Of a DNA stretch of 64,000 nt, positions 32,053 through 44,747 are shown in pieces (position 1 is the first letter of the stretch; each line of letters opens with the position of its first letter). The translations under genes were made by a program, and so were the position numbers. Source of the DNA: Gracilariopsis chorda (taxonomy: Eukaryota > Rhodophyta > Florideophyceae > Gracilariales > Gracilariaceae); contig NBIV01000112.1 of the NCBI GenBank assembly GCA_003194525.1, positions 178,519 through 242,518 on the forward strand, written 5' to 3'. Below the pieces are notes generated by a model. That model was not told the DNA's origin and did not search any database. It saw only the letters and a program-made list of their open reading frames with translations.

Positions 32053-33276
32053 TCAGTAAATCCGATAAACCACAACCCGGATGCTGTAGAATAGCTGGGC
32101 ACGATGGAGAATGAACCGCGAGTGGAGCGTCCTAGACCAGATTACTGTCGGATGTATGCCTGGTATCAGGGGCTGGGTGAGAGTGAGGAGATAATGTAAC
32201 GCCGTCGCGTGAAACCCGTTCGTGTTGGTAGTTAATGTCCAGGAGGACTGTGTCGTTGGAAGTAGAAACCAAGCGACAGGGTCCGTACATGATTGTGGAA
32301 ACCTTATGACGCTTTTACGTTTCAGGGTTATAATACTCTTTATGATGGAAAACAAATTCATCTGTGTTTTAACCTGGGGTAGCGGCTGACGGAGCTTGCC
32401 GTCGGAATTACGCCTGTACGCAAATTGAGCTTTGTCCATAGCTTTCCGGGCAACCGGTATCATCTTCTTTAACCATTTTCTCCAGTTGTACCTATGTAAC
32501 TGCGTTGAGGGGTACGCTGACAAATTCGGTAGAGCCGCGATTGCCACCGGGGGTGGGATTCGCGACAGCACCAACTAAAAAGGTGAAAGCGACGTAACCC
32601 GATGTATCTGGGTATTTTAGGCCTATGTAACCGCATCGGTATACAGGTACCAATCCTCAGGATGATCCGCAACATAGGATCGTAATGCTTTGAGCATCGT
32701 ATGATTAAACTGTTCTACTTGTCCATTACCGTGAGGGTGATATGTTGTGAAGAACATATTTCCAACATCGAGAATACGATAGACGTCTTGAAAGAAATTT
32801 GACGTAAACTGAGGACCATTGTCCCATAGAAAATCGACGGGTGGGCCGTAAACGAATACCCAGTGGGTAACAAAGGCTTGTGCCACAGCTGCAGCGATAA
32901 TCCGTTTAAGCGGCACTTTCCGTACGAGTTCAGAAAACTGGTCGGTTATTACCAGCAGATAGCGGTTCCCTCAGGATGTCCGAATCATCTCGACGAGTAC
33001 ATAGATGGCCACGATTTCCAGCGGAGCGCAGGCTGGGAACAGTGTTAACGACTTAGATTATTTCCGTAGCTTCACGTTGTTCTTCGCGCATTCGGTACAA
33101 GAGCGACAGACGGCATAACCGTCAACTGCCATAGCAGGCCAGTAGAAATATCTACGGATAGTCAGATATAACTTCCTACCCCCTGGGTGTGCTGCGACTT
33201 TTACGTTTTGAGAAAGAGGGAGAACCCGTCTCTGTAAAGAGTTGGGTATCACAATCTGGGGAGAAGAATTAACCAA
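32053..33276 (-). pseudogene. Element C integrase remnant
   Basis: Three frames in order: 33058-33276 (zinc-binding region with CRSCTECAKNNVK), 32623-32916 (core: LWDNGPQF for the second Asp and NGQVEQFNHTML for Glu) and 32053-32574 (C-terminal region with VLSRIPPP and the GPY-like part). The usual Ser-Asp-Asn-Gly is Trp-Asp-Asn-Gly. Frameshifts separate the pieces. Confidence 0.8.
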
Positions 33277-33510
33277 CCTGCCAACGTATCCCTGACCGTT
33301 CGTCGAAAAGGGTAAGTCATATCCTCCATTGAGGGGAGCGCGAATCTGCGTACATAATGTGTCGCATTATTGTTCGCGAATCAGCTTTTCAGAAGCAATA
33401 GGCGTAAAGGAGCTCTTGTTTGGGGGCTCCGAAGTCTCGAAAGTGAGAATATCATCACAAATGTCGTCTGACCAATCCTTGGTATTCCGTTCATCGTTCT
33501 CAACCACAAA

Positions 33511-34874
33511 TCACGTTGTATCGAGATCATTAACCGGCCCTGCTTCGGCAGCGGTTCCCAAGCGGAATAACGCGTCGGCTTGCGTGTTAATGGTTCCCTT
33601 TCTGTAGAGTACTTCGAAATCGAATTCCGAGAGCCGTAGGTGCCAACGCATGAGGTGTCCCGATGGTTCGGCAATCTCCATAAGCCAACGGAGGCAGGAG
33701 TGATCCGTATGTACCTCAAAATAGGCTCCCATAAGATATGGTCGAATAGTGGCAAGCGCCCAAACAACGGCGAGACACTCTTTCTGAAACCGAGTAGTTA
33801 CGTTCATGCACGTTCAATGTCCGAGACTATTATCGTTCACCGTCTTCTGTCACTTCAAATAGCGCACATCCAAACTGGTTATCAGTGGCATCAATATCCA
33901 CTTCATAGAGTAAACAAGACTTGGCAGCGCCAATATTGGCGGAGACATCACGGCGTTGATGAGAGCCGTGAAGGCAGGTTCTTCTGCGGGGCCAAACATA
34001 TCCAGTTTAGCTCGTTTTCCCTTCGTTAGGAGAGCATTCACAGGTGTCACAAGCTCCGCGAAATTTGAGACAAACCAAAGATCTACGCTATCCAATGTCC
34101 GAGAAATGATCGGAGTTCCGTTTGTGTAGTCGAACGTTTCGCGTTCTTTAGTGACTTTACTCTTACCTCTTCTATCGAGAGCTGTCTGGGGCGGATTAAA
34201 TGTCCAAGATACTTCATCGAATCGGTACAGAACTCGCACTTCTTGATTTTTAGCGTAATTTCTGCATCTCGCAGGACACGCATGACGTTCCTCGCATGGG
34301 TTATGTGATCATTCAAGTTGTTGGAGAAGACGATTATATCGCCGAGATACACCAATCAGGTTGTTCACTTGAACCTAGCCAATAGAATATCTATGGAAAG
34401 TTGAAACGTAGCAGGTGCATTGGTTATCCCGAACGGCATACTTCTAAAAAGATGTAGTCCTTGGTAGCACACAAACGCAGTTTTGCCCGTTGTCCTTTTG
34501 CGAACAGAAACTAGCCAATAACCCCAACTGGCGTCAAGAACGGTGAACACCGTAGCACTTTCAAGTGAGTCGATGTACTCGCCCATCAGAGGGATCGGGT
34601 AAACGTCTTTGACGGTAACTGTGTTGAGACGTCGGTAATTGATACAAAATCTCAACGATCCATCTGATTTCGGAACAAGCACTACTGGCGAAGCCCAGGG
34701 TGACTGAGTGGGTTCAATGACGCCAGCTTGTAACATCTTCTCAACTTGAGATTTGTCCTCTTTACGGGCTGTCGCTCCAGCCCGATAGGGATTCTGTGCA
34801 ATTGGCCGTGTGTTCAGTAACAGATCAATACGGTGCTCCATTATTCCTATTGTTCCAAGCGAACCGTCCCACAT
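33511..34874 (-). pseudogene. Element C reverse transcriptase-RNase H remnant
   Basis: 34365-34874 carries the RT fingers and palm (FCINYRRLNTVTVKD, TVLDASWGYW). 34083-34355 begins VYLGDI, where the catalytic YLDD is YLGD, so one active-site Asp is lost. 33850-34239 and 33511-33807 hold the thumb and RNase H (KECLAVVWAL, VHTDHSCLRWL). At least three frame breaks. Confidence 0.85.
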
Positions 34875-35158
34875 GGGGTAAACTCACGAGGCATGTCCCG
34901 TAGTTTCTCTCGATGAAAGTCAGGTATATGGTCCAATTTGAGCTTCTCGAGTTCCTCTATACGATTTGACTGTTCTGAACCAGGTGGTAGCGCAAAAGTT
35001 TCCGTAGTTTGTTCACCCTCGAAGTCAGGATCTGGATTACGCTCAGCGTGGTTATAGTTATCTTTCCCTTCCTTAGACTTTTCCACTCCCATGGCGGCAG
35101 CCAATGGCATTTTCGTTGTCACGAGGACCCGCGGGTAAGGGGAAACAGAATTTAAAAC

Positions 35159-36049
35159 TTAGTTTTTGACTAACCACTGAGTGGATTTGCCACGTTTGGC
35201 AACCAGTACCTGAAACGGAACATCAGGGTTGTTAGAAACGACTCCGTTCGCAAGTGCGAGTTGAAGCTGGTCATATAACGACGTAAGCGGTCGAATGACA
35301 TGGTATCCACTATGCTTGGAAACAACTGTAACCCAGACTTGGGACACCGGTGGTACGGGAATTGAATGAGCATTTCGAAGCTTCATAGAAACGGGATCCG
35401 TGTTCTGCATTTACTGGGCAACCAGTATGGGTACATGCTCCTATGTAGCACGCCTGACCGGTTTCAGGACTATAGGTACGGTAGAACTGTTTGCTATTTC
35501 CACTTTTTTCGCGCAAAGGCGAGTTGCTTCAAGACATTGATCACAAAAGTCACAAAAAAGAATCACTGATGGCACGAGTTTATCGCAAACAACGAATTCC
35601 AGTTGAAACATAAAGGTACCCAATCTCAAGACGAGAGGAACGTATCCCACTGTCTTTTGTGGTTTGTCATTCCCGTCAGCGATATCTAGGCCTGGTCCAC
35701 AACGAATGTGAGCACGAATAGCCGGGGGTACTAGTTCCAAGTTGATAAGGTTGGGCGGAGCCCCTGTATCTACCACAGATAATTGGCGACCCATATATGG
35801 GTTGGGCAGGCCAACATCGGCATAAACTTTGTAGTTTCTCTTGGCCAAGACCAAAGCTCTATCCGGAATACGGAGGTTACGATAACGTATCCATGGACGA
35901 CGTAGAACAGAGATGGTTTCCGAGCTCACGTCGGTTGTAGCCATTTTTCTAGAAAGGATCGTGACAGCTGGAGAGCGAAGCTGTATCGCCTCGGGCGTCA
36001 ACGTCGGGTCAGAAGACGCCCCTCCCATAGGGGTGACTCCCGAATCTAG
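35159..36049 (-). pseudogene. Element C protease region
   Basis: Frame 35441-36028 contains LRRPWIRYRNLRIPDRALV, conserved in all four elements, and the aspartic motif SVVDTGAPPN. 35159-35410 continues with VPPVSQVWVTV. The frame is open from one base upstream of the gag stop (36048), the -1 phase seen in A and D. Confidence 0.8.
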
Positions 36050-36058
36050 TTTCTCGAG
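35995..36058 (-). promoter_or_regulatory. Candidate -1 frameshift signal at gag-pol junction (element C)
   Basis: Minus strand: AGA AAC TAG, then after a short spacer CCCC-TAT-GGGAGGGG, then GGCGTC...GACGCC as a second stem. It matches A and D in stop context, pol phase and both stems. Confidence 0.65.
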
Positions 36059-37456
36059 GAGGGACTCACCGAACTCGGTGTCACCATCCCATGGTGGGAA
36101 CCAGAGCTAATCCGATTCGTTGGTAAGACCGCGTCCACCAGTTGATCAGGGGTTGGACTAACCACGGGAATGTCCGTTCGTGCAAGTGCGGCGTTCACCA
36201 TTAATGCTTTCACCTCTTCATAGAAAGTACTCGGCACTCGGGTCCCATCAGCTTGGGCCAGCTTTTCGTCATTCATGATAAACTTGGGCACCTCCGGGAA
36301 TTTCAAGTCACATGGAGGGGCAATATGACTATGATGGTAACATCTATGACAGATAGCCTGTGCCGCTTTATCGTATTGACGATGGCTATCCGTTTGAAGT
36401 TGCAGTTGCGGTATGACCCATCCCGGTCGGGTGAGACGGGATCCGTTTGACGCGTAAGTGAGCGGAGTGGCCTGCATCCGTGCCTCACCGTCGTAGAAAG
36501 TGGGGTCTTTCTCCGAGATCAGTGCCGAAGTTGACGGCAAGTCCGCAGTCTCAGACGAGTCAGGGCAACTGCCAACGTACTGGACGTTGTCCATATCTGC
36601 GTTTGCGATTCCGCCCTCGGCCAAAGATATCGATTGTGACGATTCTTCTAATAAGAGAGCTCTCGCCAAATGGCGTTTAAGTTGACTGCGTGTACGGTGA
36701 GTTTCCCTCTCAGCTTGGGCATACAGGGCCAGGTCAATATATAAAATCTTCCGTGTATCCTCACGGTGTCGTGCGATGAGTTCTCGTACTGTGAGATCCA
36801 ATCCATCAAAGAAGTTCGTACAACGCTCGTGTGCAGAATACACATTACCACAACGATTAAACGCTTTATTCAAGCGGATTGAATAGACCGTTTCGGTTTC
36901 ACCAGACGTCTGCTTAAAATCGGGTAGCGCAAGTATCGCCTTGAAGATGGACTTTTCCGTGACGTATGATCTGAGAAGGTTATGAAATGCTTCAGGCCAG
37001 CAAGCTTCTTCCTCTTAGGCTGTCAAGGTTCCTTCAACGAATTAAACTGATGTTCAGCCATACCGGTTAGGAAATACGGTAACGCGAGTTACGCCTGGGC
37101 TTTTACTCATGCAGCGCATGTCAGCCTCCTGAACGACCCTATCGAGGATGTCAAGCACCCGAATTGGATCTTCTTATGAGAAAAGACTCGATTGAAGAGT
37201 ATATTCATGCTTTTGATGGACTTCTTAATCCTGCAGGTACCCCGTGCAGACCAATTGGATGAGGAACCATCCAATCGAAAATAACGATACGATAACCATT
37301 TCTGGTAAAGTGGATTCGTAGGCTTTAACTCCTGGAGTCCCAGGTGGTTTCTACCTTTCTAGCGAGAGCTAATGACTCCATGAGTAGTATAATTCGCCTT
37401 TGACTTCGTCGCACGGTACTTCCTCCGTTGGTTATCGGAATCCGACTATTCCGATG
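36046..37456 (-). pseudogene. gag: Element C gag, C-terminal part
   Basis: 36046-36873 is open and contains the zinc knuckle CHRCYHHSHIAPPC with intact C-x2-C-x4-H-x4-C spacing, and the capsid end (NKAFNRCGNVYSAHERC). Beyond 36873 the capsid region is broken by stops. The frame is cut at 37456 by insertion D and resumes at 44262. Confidence 0.8.
37452..37456. repeat. Target-site duplication of element D, left (CGATG)
   Basis: CGATG precedes the left LTR and recurs at 44262-44266 after the right LTR, both within element C gag. Confidence 0.85.
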
Positions 37457-38384
37457 TGTGGGGCAACGAGAAAGGCGTGGAAATCACGATGATGCTACTC
37501 ATAGGAGTATGACGTGGTTACCGTGACGGCTATACCTTATAAGAGTTGGGCCCGTAATAGTTGATGCCTATGGGATAGTTTACTGTGCGAACTTTCACCT
37601 AGGAAGGTAGGAATCTAGAATGGATTGCAGGATGAGTGGATGCGTGTGCGCGTGTGCGATAGCACCATGCTGCAGTGTTATGTTTTACTTGGGTTGACCC
37701 CTCAGGGTCCCTGACACTGGCCTGGCCAAGTGTGTGGACTTGAGGAGGTTTGCACTATTGTAGTTAGTTATTATAATTTATTTGGTAGCATAACCACTTA
37801 GTTGCGCGCGACCTCATCGTCGCGAGCACTAAGCAAAGTTAACCAGAGACTTCGGTCATTCATAACTGTTCAGTTTGACCTGAGGTATCCGGATCTGGAT
37901 TATGACGTCGCTGTACTACTCCTCGCGGAGGGTCACCGCATTCGGGTCGCTCAATTCACCCGCTCGGTAAACCTACAGATACTCTGTGTTATAATTGTCT
38001 TGTGACATTACCTACCGTGTGGTACTGGTATCGTCCCTGTATTGGGTAGTTCGTCCGCTACATCTCGTGCATGTGCACCATCCTTCGGGTCTGTTTCCGC
38101 TTTTCGCACGACCCACTGGGTGGTTTTCCTCCGCCTTCGGACGGCACCCTTCACCGGGTATATTCTAAACCGCCGCGTTGCGTGGGACCCCGGTCTCTGG
38201 TTTTACCGTCTTTCTGTCTCCCGTTCACAGTTCTTTATCCACCTCTGTGGTCAATCCGAGATACCTACAGAGTTACACCCGTATTACAGGTATACAGAGG
38301 GCTCCGTCACTGGGTCTGCCTCCACAGGGAGCAAGGCCCCGGACACCTCGAGTGTGATACCCAACCTTCGGTTTTTGCACTACA
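37457..38384 (+). repeat. Element D 5' LTR
   Basis: TG...CA. Aligns with 43329-44261 with scattered substitutions and small indels. Short frames inside recur in both LTRs and are not genes. Confidence 0.92.
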
Positions 38385-38386
38385 AG

Positions 38387-38399
38387 TGGTCTCCCGACC
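38387..38399 (+). other. Element D primer-binding site
   Basis: TGGTCTCCCGACC, two bases after the LTR. It is identical to the site of element C and one base different from A. Confidence 0.75.
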
Positions 38400-38626
38400 T
38401 AGAAAGGTTGAAACGTTCGTGGTTACATCAACGGAATAACCATAACTAGTTCACTTCGAAGAAGGAAGACTCACGTGGAAGTCGAAGAACTGGTGATCAT
38501 TTGGACCATCGTGTCGTGTTCAAATGATCTCGGTGAAGATTTGTTTTGTGTTTTGTGCTCCGTTCTTTGGATATGTCGGAATTGAGCTCTACAGAACTCT
38601 GAGTGGATTGGCTGGCCAGTTGAGAA

Positions 38627-40684
38627 ATGCCACCACCCTCTAAGGGTTCTCGTGCAGGATCTTCAGGCGTTCCTCAGCCTGCTGGACCGCGTTTGCGTGG
38701 TTCTACCGACGAGAATTCACATACTGATGAGGTCGTTCCGGATGTTCGGAGAGCACCCTCTCTGTTGCTTCAGTTCCGTGAGAAGTCGCAATGGTTAATC
38801 AACCTGTGGTTGAGACACCGTCAGCCATTATTCCGGGCGGCAATGTTGCTACGTAGTTATCTCGACTCGAGTATCGCCTGGACATCGCTGCTGCGACACA
38901 TTTGGAACTCTTGCATAGTGTAATGGAGCTTAGGCGTAAGGTTGAAGACGCCCTGGTTTGGGACGTCTCGAACGATCTACGTCGTTTGAGACAGGACGTG
39001 AATTCCATTTTGGAAGATCTTGGTACCCCCGAGTCGTTTATGAAGAATTATCAGATATTTGACGATGAAGTTCGTGAAGCGACAGTTCGAATTCACTCGC
39101 GTCTGGATATTCTTGACGAAACAATCCGTATGGATGAAATAGTGGACGCACGTGCTCAAGAAGAAGATGCATCGCTTGGTTTGAGTCACTGCTCGTGCAA
39201 ACGAAGTCAGTGTAACTCCAAAAAGGGAGTTCGCATCCATTCGGATTCATCAGGTTCAGACTCTGAAGTATTTCGATTGATTCCTTTTCAGATTCATCGA
39301 TTTACGATATCGATCAAAGGACATCTCGCGCGACACGTTCTAAGGCCACGTACCGCACTCAGGGAGTTATTCGCTCTCGCGAGAAGGAACCGCGCCACCT
39401 TGGGCTTAAAGAGCTGAAGCCGACGAATCATCTTTTCAGGAAACTTTTTTCGTATCGATATTATCGCCTTAACGATTCATCGAATGATCGATTGTCACGA
39501 GAAACCAGAAAAGTCGTGGACTATATCAATAGAATGAGTCTCAACTTACAGAAAATTTTTACTGGTGAAGACCCAATCTTGGTTCTTGACTTCCTTGCGA
39601 AGTTCAATCAGGAGGCTGATATACTCGGGATGAGTGAAGCACAAGCGTATGCCACACTACCTTACTTTCTAACCGGCATGGGTGAAGATCAGTTCAATTC
39701 CGTTCGTGGTTCTTCCCGTGCATTGGAGGGTGGGGTAACCTGTTGGCGAGAAGCGGTTCAATACCTTCTCAGGTCCTACGCAACTGCTGATGCTATAAAT
39801 GATGCGATACTCGCTTTGCACGATACAAGGCAGAAGCCTGGAGATACCGAAAAGGTTTGTTCGACGCGTTCTAATAAAGCGTTTCACAGTTATGGTAATG
39901 TTTATTTCGCCCAGGAGCGCTGCACCATGATTGTGGATGGTCTTGATGCTGCTACCAGAGTTTTGGTTGCTCGACATAGCGAGGAGAAACGGAGAGTTAC
40001 CTACCTCGAATTGGTTCAATTTGCGCAAGCGGAAGGAGGTACTTATCGTGCTCGACATCCGTCAAAAACTCGACCGTCGAGAGCTCTTCAAGTAGAAGGA
40101 TCATTCACGTTGTCGCTATTGCGAGATGGAACCGCACCGGTGATAGCGACAATGTTCATTTTGCTGGAGGTGAATCAGACTCGTTGGGAACTACGGATCT
40201 TCCGTCAATATCGACTACGACTGCGGATGGGGAGCCTGCGTGTTATGGAGGCGTTCGAGTTCTGGCAGCTCCGCTCGCTTATGCAAACAACGGTACGCGT
40301 CACACCCGTCCGGTTTGGAAGAACACAACACAACGTCGGGTGGACAATCGACCATGCGATGCTTTAGCCCAGCTGATATCTTTTATCTGCTACCTACATG
40401 GTCATGTTGCACCCAAATGCACATTCCCCATGCGGGACGGGTTAAAGATCATCGTACAGTACCAAGCCCTCACGCCTGAGGAGAGGACTCGTGTTAGGAG
40501 TGCGTCATACGAACAGCAGAAGTTCCTGCAAGCATACCAGTATCAGGTGTCAGCAGACGATGCCCTTCGAGCACCTAACCTTGGTAACCCGGTTGAAGAC
40601 GGAGTACCTGCGAACGGGATTCAATCGGGATCCTCCGAAGTGGTCCACTTACCGAATCCAGTGCAACCTGCTTCGAAAAACTAA
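38627..40684 (+). pseudogene. gag: Element D gag
   Basis: ATG at 38627 (MPPPSKGSRAGSS) leads a Pro/Ser-rich start. Frameshifts move the protein to 38902-39417 (helical region, VEDALVWDVSNDLRRLRQD), 39492-40367 (capsid: IFTGEDPILVLDFLAKF, NKAFHSYGNVYFAQERC) and 40184-40684 (end). The knuckle is reduced to CYLHGHVAPKC, missing three residues and one Cys. Gag ends AAA AAC TAA at the frameshift signal. The parts still align along their length with C gag. Confidence 0.85.
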
Positions 40685-40733
40685 TCTCGGGAGTTTCCCC
40701 TTCGGGAGGGGCGTCTTTGGAGTCGAAGTTGAA
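40674..40733 (+). promoter_or_regulatory. Candidate -1 frameshift signal at gag-pol junction (element D)
   Basis: AAAAAC TAA, short spacer, stem CCCC-TTC-GGGAGGGG, then GCGTCTT...AAGACGC as a second stem. Pol is open in the -1 phase from 40681. Confidence 0.65.
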
Positions 40734-41085
40734 GACGCCCGAGGCGGAACAGCTTCGCTCCCCAGCTGTTAAAATCCTTATTCGGATGATGGCTGAAATA
40801 GACGGTGACGCAGACCACGTAATGGTTCTACGTCGACCGTGGGTACGTTCCTGTTTTCTCCGTATCCCGGATGGAGTCTTGGTAATGGCCAAGAGAAACT
40901 ACAAACTTTATGCCGACCATGGCCTCTCCAACCAGTTCATGGTTCGACATGGAACTTATGGTACGTCATGAAACTCGCGATAGAGTACTGCAGTATCTCA
41001 TCCGTTGGTATGGATATCCACCAGAGGAGGATACATGGGAACCTATAGAGCACCTCCCAAGGTCCAAGATTATATCTTAGCACCA
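40681..41085 (+). pseudogene. Element D protease start fused to chromodomain end
   Basis: Codons for [23 protein letters not shown] and LSNQFMVR are followed directly by chromodomain sequence ([19 protein letters not shown], about 41000-41060) in a shifted phase. The break lies near 40955, just before where the protease DTGA would be. All catalytic pol domains are deleted. Confidence 0.8.
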
Positions 41086-41442
41086 CAGGACCTGGTTAGC
41101 TCTCCTATACACCCTGGATAACGAGCAAGTTGGATAATCACACTCGGTGAGATCGCGCAGGACATTCATACTACCATGACGCAGTATGTGAAGGGACTCG
41201 AGGAGCGTGATGAGTTGAGAACTCTGATAGGAGTGGAGGTTCCAGGATTATTCCCCTTTACTCACCGAGTTAACGGTTTCATCGAATTAATGGTTTATGA
41301 AGATATGCATCATGGGTATGAAGTACACGAAGAAGAAGTGTGACGCAAGAAGTAAGAAGAACAAGAAGAAGTATGAAGGCCTAAGTCTGTTTAATCTGTG
41401 TTCAGAAGATCTATCACTAGGTGATCAAGTACCGCTAGGTTG
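41086..41442. other. Element D spacer between chromodomain end and aORF
   Basis: The convergent 3' ends of pol and aORF face this spacer. A Lys-rich AAGAAG stretch lies at about 41328-41374. No gene seen. Confidence 0.5.
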
Positions 41443-43136
41443 CTACACTCCCGATGAGGGACCAGCACCACCTTGGTTTGACGCTCTAGGCGTATGGTGC
41501 GCTGCGAACGTTAGCAGCTGGCTCAAGTCATTCATACCAGGTGGAACTGTGCTACGTAGATTCAACAGTTTAGCTAGCAATGCCGCGACTTCTGCAGATA
41601 GCGCAGTTGGCGGTGGAGCACTCTGCTGAGTTCCCAGATTCCAACCGGATTGTGCCACGGCTCCTGTAGCGGATGCTCCAGCAACGCTGCCACCCGGAGG
41701 GTTCACAACCATGTTGTAATCGGCGCCAACGAGCGCGTTCGCTTCATCATCCAACATCGGATCTTCAAGGGCAACCGGAGCATGGTACTCTTCATTGAAG
41801 ACGACCCCAGTGGGGTGAGGCTTAGGAATCACGCGTGGGGCGTTGCTTAACATTAACGCTTGAGTACACGACGTCTCACAACCATCTTACGGGTCGTAAT
41901 AGATGAAAACTCTAGCTCCTGGATGCCGACGACCCGGAGACTGGTCATAAAGGAACGGTTATCTATCGCGCGATTACCGTACGATACCGTGTTCCAGATA
42001 ACCTGATCAACCACATCTAGGAGGTAATACACTTTATCTACGTTCTCTTCGGAACCGAGAACGGTGTGGAGATTCAGTGTTCGCATTACCTGTCGGAGGT
42101 ACGGAGGTAGGTACCAAACCCTACAATGGTCATATGCTTGCCAAAGGATGAAAACTGCAACGTGGGCAGCCCACTCGGCGATTAATAACGACCAGTATCC
42201 AGACCTTGGATTGATGAGCATGTGGGACGCCACGTAAGTAGGACACGGAGGGAGTTCCGGGTAACACTCTTGGGGTACTTCAACACGAGACCCCCAAGAT
42301 GGTAAGGTCACGAACCCCCCGTCGAAAGCCTGTGGCTGGTATCGTTCTGTTTCGATGTTCACGTATGCTATCCAGTATCCGTGACGGGATCGCACTTTCC
42401 ACTCAAACCGGATATAACGCGCAAACCTGTCGATTGTAACGGCTTTCCGTATGTATCTGAACTCCCCTCGAAGGAAGGGCCGTGCCCAGCAGAGCATATC
42501 GTGTTCGATACGAACGATACTCCCATTAAACAAGGCGGGGTCAAATGCAGCCAGTTGGTCTCTGTACGAGATTTCACCGTAGGATCGTTGTCTTGATACG
42601 TCGAATCTATACCGCTACGGTACCGGGCTCGCATTCCACGCCCGGCTTAGCCGTTTGTAAGCAAGCTTCGTCATCTCTTCACGGGCCTTGTCTAAGGTTT
42701 CACCTCTGTGGTCATGGATCCTTAACAGGTGCGGGTCGATCGCTATGCCACCTATCCAATCAAGGCATTCGAATATTTCAATTGGTACCCCACCGGGTAA
42801 GAGACCATTGGTAAGGTGCGAAGAGATCAACGCATAATTTTGAACTGCTTCGGGGTGAGACCACGGTGCTCTCGAGAAGAGATAACTATCCCGCATGGGA
42901 TTGCGTACGAGGAGCGTATCCTTTGACACCCAACCAGAAGCATTGGTTTTCATCGCCGTTGGTTCTTCTGAATTCCAAGCCACAGCCAAGGGATCCAATG
43001 TGGAACCCGTCTGGTGTTGTGGCAACGGAGCCGAAGGAAAACCAGTCATCTGATATACGCTCGCCGGTAGACGTTTAGAAGGACCAGTAGAGCTGGAGGC
43101 AATCGGGAGAGGGTTGGACGGAAAGTTCGTTCGCAT
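41443..43136 (-). pseudogene. Element D antisense accessory gene (aORF)
   Basis: Homologue of the A, B and C aORF. ATG at 43136 (MRTNFPSNPLP) fits the family's Asn-rich start about 125 bp after a weak TATA-like TTAAGTAA. An upstream family start at 43246 is now GTG. Pieces in order: 42615-43136 (SRAPWSHP, LDWIGGIAID), about 42534-42614 in another phase, 41853-42533 (RPFLRGEFRYIRK, RSRHGYWIAYVNIETER, SGYWSLLIAEWAAHVAVF, LGSEENVD) and 41443-41853 (HPTGVVFNEEY, DPMLDDE and the Ser/Gly tail). Three frameshifts. Retained although pol was deleted. Confidence 0.8.
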
Positions 43137-43328
43137 CCTTGGTGGAGTTCGTATTCCAAAGTATTACTCGAGTTCGAGTTTGACGCTTCAGAGATCTGGC
43201 GTTTTTCGCCTGATTTGCGAGGAACCGGAATGTCGGAGAAACTCACCGTGAGTCTGTTACTTAAGCATTTCGCCGCCTAGAGTTCTGCTCAAAGAACGCG
43301 GGAACCCTCGGCTAAGGAGGGGGAGATG

Positions 43329-44261
43329 TGGGGCAACGCGAAAGGCGTGGAAATCGCAATGATGCTACTCATAGGAGTGTGACGTGGTTACCGTGACGGC
43401 TCTACCTTATATGAGTTGGGCCCGTACGAGGTGATGCCAATGGGATAGTTTACTGTGCGAACTTTCACCTAGGAAGGTAGGAACCTAGAATGGATTGCAG
43501 GATTAGTGGAGGCGTGTGCGCGTGTGCGACAACACCATGCTGCAGTGTTATGTTTTAGTTGGGTTGACCCCTCAGGGTCCCTGACACTGGCCTGGCCAAG
43601 TGTGTTGACTTGAGGAGGTGTGGACTATTGTAGTTAATTATTATAATTTATTTGGTAGCATAACCACTTAGTTGCGCGCGACCTCATCGTCGCGAGCACT
43701 AAGCAAAGTTAACCAGAGACTCCAGTCATTCATAACTGTTCAGTTTGACCTGAGGTATCCGGATCTGGATTCTGACGTCGCTGCGCCATGTACTACTCCT
43801 CGCGGAGGGTCACCGCATTCGGTTCGCTTAGTTCACCCGCTCGGTAAACCTACAGATACTCTGTGCTATAATTTTCTTGTGACATTATCTACCGTGTGGT
43901 ACTGGTATCGCCCCTGTATTGGGTAGTTCGTTCGCTATATCTCGTGCATGTGCACCATCCGTCGGGTCTGTTTCCGCTTTCCGAACGACTCGCTGGGTGG
44001 TTTTTCTCCGCCCTTTGAAGGCACCCTTCACCGGGTATATTCTAAACCGCCGCATTGCGTGGGACACCGGTCTCTGGTTTTACCAACTTTCTGTCTCCCG
44101 TTCGCCGTTCTTTATCCACCTCTGTGGTCAATCCGAAATACCTACGGAGTTACGCCCGTATTACAGGTATACAGAGGGCTCTGTCACTGGGTCTGCCTCC
44201 ACACGGAGCAAGGCCCCGGACACCTCGAGTGTGATACCCAACCTTTGGGTTTTGCACTACA
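43329..44261 (+). repeat. Element D 3' LTR
   Basis: Preceded by AAGGAGGGGGA (polypurine tract) and followed by CGATG (44262-44266), then element C gag. Partner of 37457-38384. Confidence 0.92.
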
Positions 44262-44747
44262 CGATGAGGAGTCCGCTGGGCGGCAATCAGACTCAGAATC
44301 TGACGAACTCGAATGAAGGTAGTGAGCATCTTTTTTGGGTTTAAGAGCCTGTCTTGTGTTCGAGCCGGGAGTTGAATCGATAGAGACGAACTCGTTTTCT
44401 GCTTCTGTGGGCGCTTCTGTATCCATACGGATGGTCGCCTCCAGCGAGTTCAAGCGAACGTGCACAGGTTCTAAGGCCACCTGAACCTCATTGACAAAGG
44501 TCTTGTAGTCCTTGGCAAAGGTACCTGGGGCACCCAGACATTCTAAAATGAAGTTCAAGTCTCGAAGTAAGAGTCGGATATCTCCCGAGACATCCTGAAC
44601 TTGGGCAATTTCAACTTTTTTACTAAGTTCGTTTACCTTTTCGAGGAGAGACACATGAGCCACTTTAGAGATGTAGATCATCGAATCCAGTTGAGCAAAC
44701 TCAGCTGAATCCATAGGAGGGTAGACCGCAGACGGCATTTGGACCAC
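44262..44747 (-). pseudogene. gag: Element C gag, N-terminal part
   Basis: On the minus strand this is helical gag sequence (VNELSKKVEIAQVQDVSGDIRLLLRD and LEATIRMD) matching D gag at about 38930-39140. It ends in a Ser/Asp-rich stretch at the D insertion point. The rest of gag is at 37456 and below. Removing D and one CGATG rejoins the two parts. Confidence 0.8.

Larger units (their letters stand above)
37457..44261 (+). mobile_element. Element D: pol-deleted Ty3/gypsy retrotransposon nested in C gag
   Basis: A 6.8-kb element with LTRs of 928 and 933 bp (TGGGGCAACG ... GCACTACA), a CGATG duplication, a primer-binding site, gag, the frameshift signal and the first 95 codons of pol. It then jumps straight to the end of the chromodomain, followed by the antisense aORF, polypurine tract and LTR. 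Protease active site, RT, RNase H and integrase are all missing (about 4.5 kb relative to A). It must have depended on a relative in trans. Confidence 0.9.
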
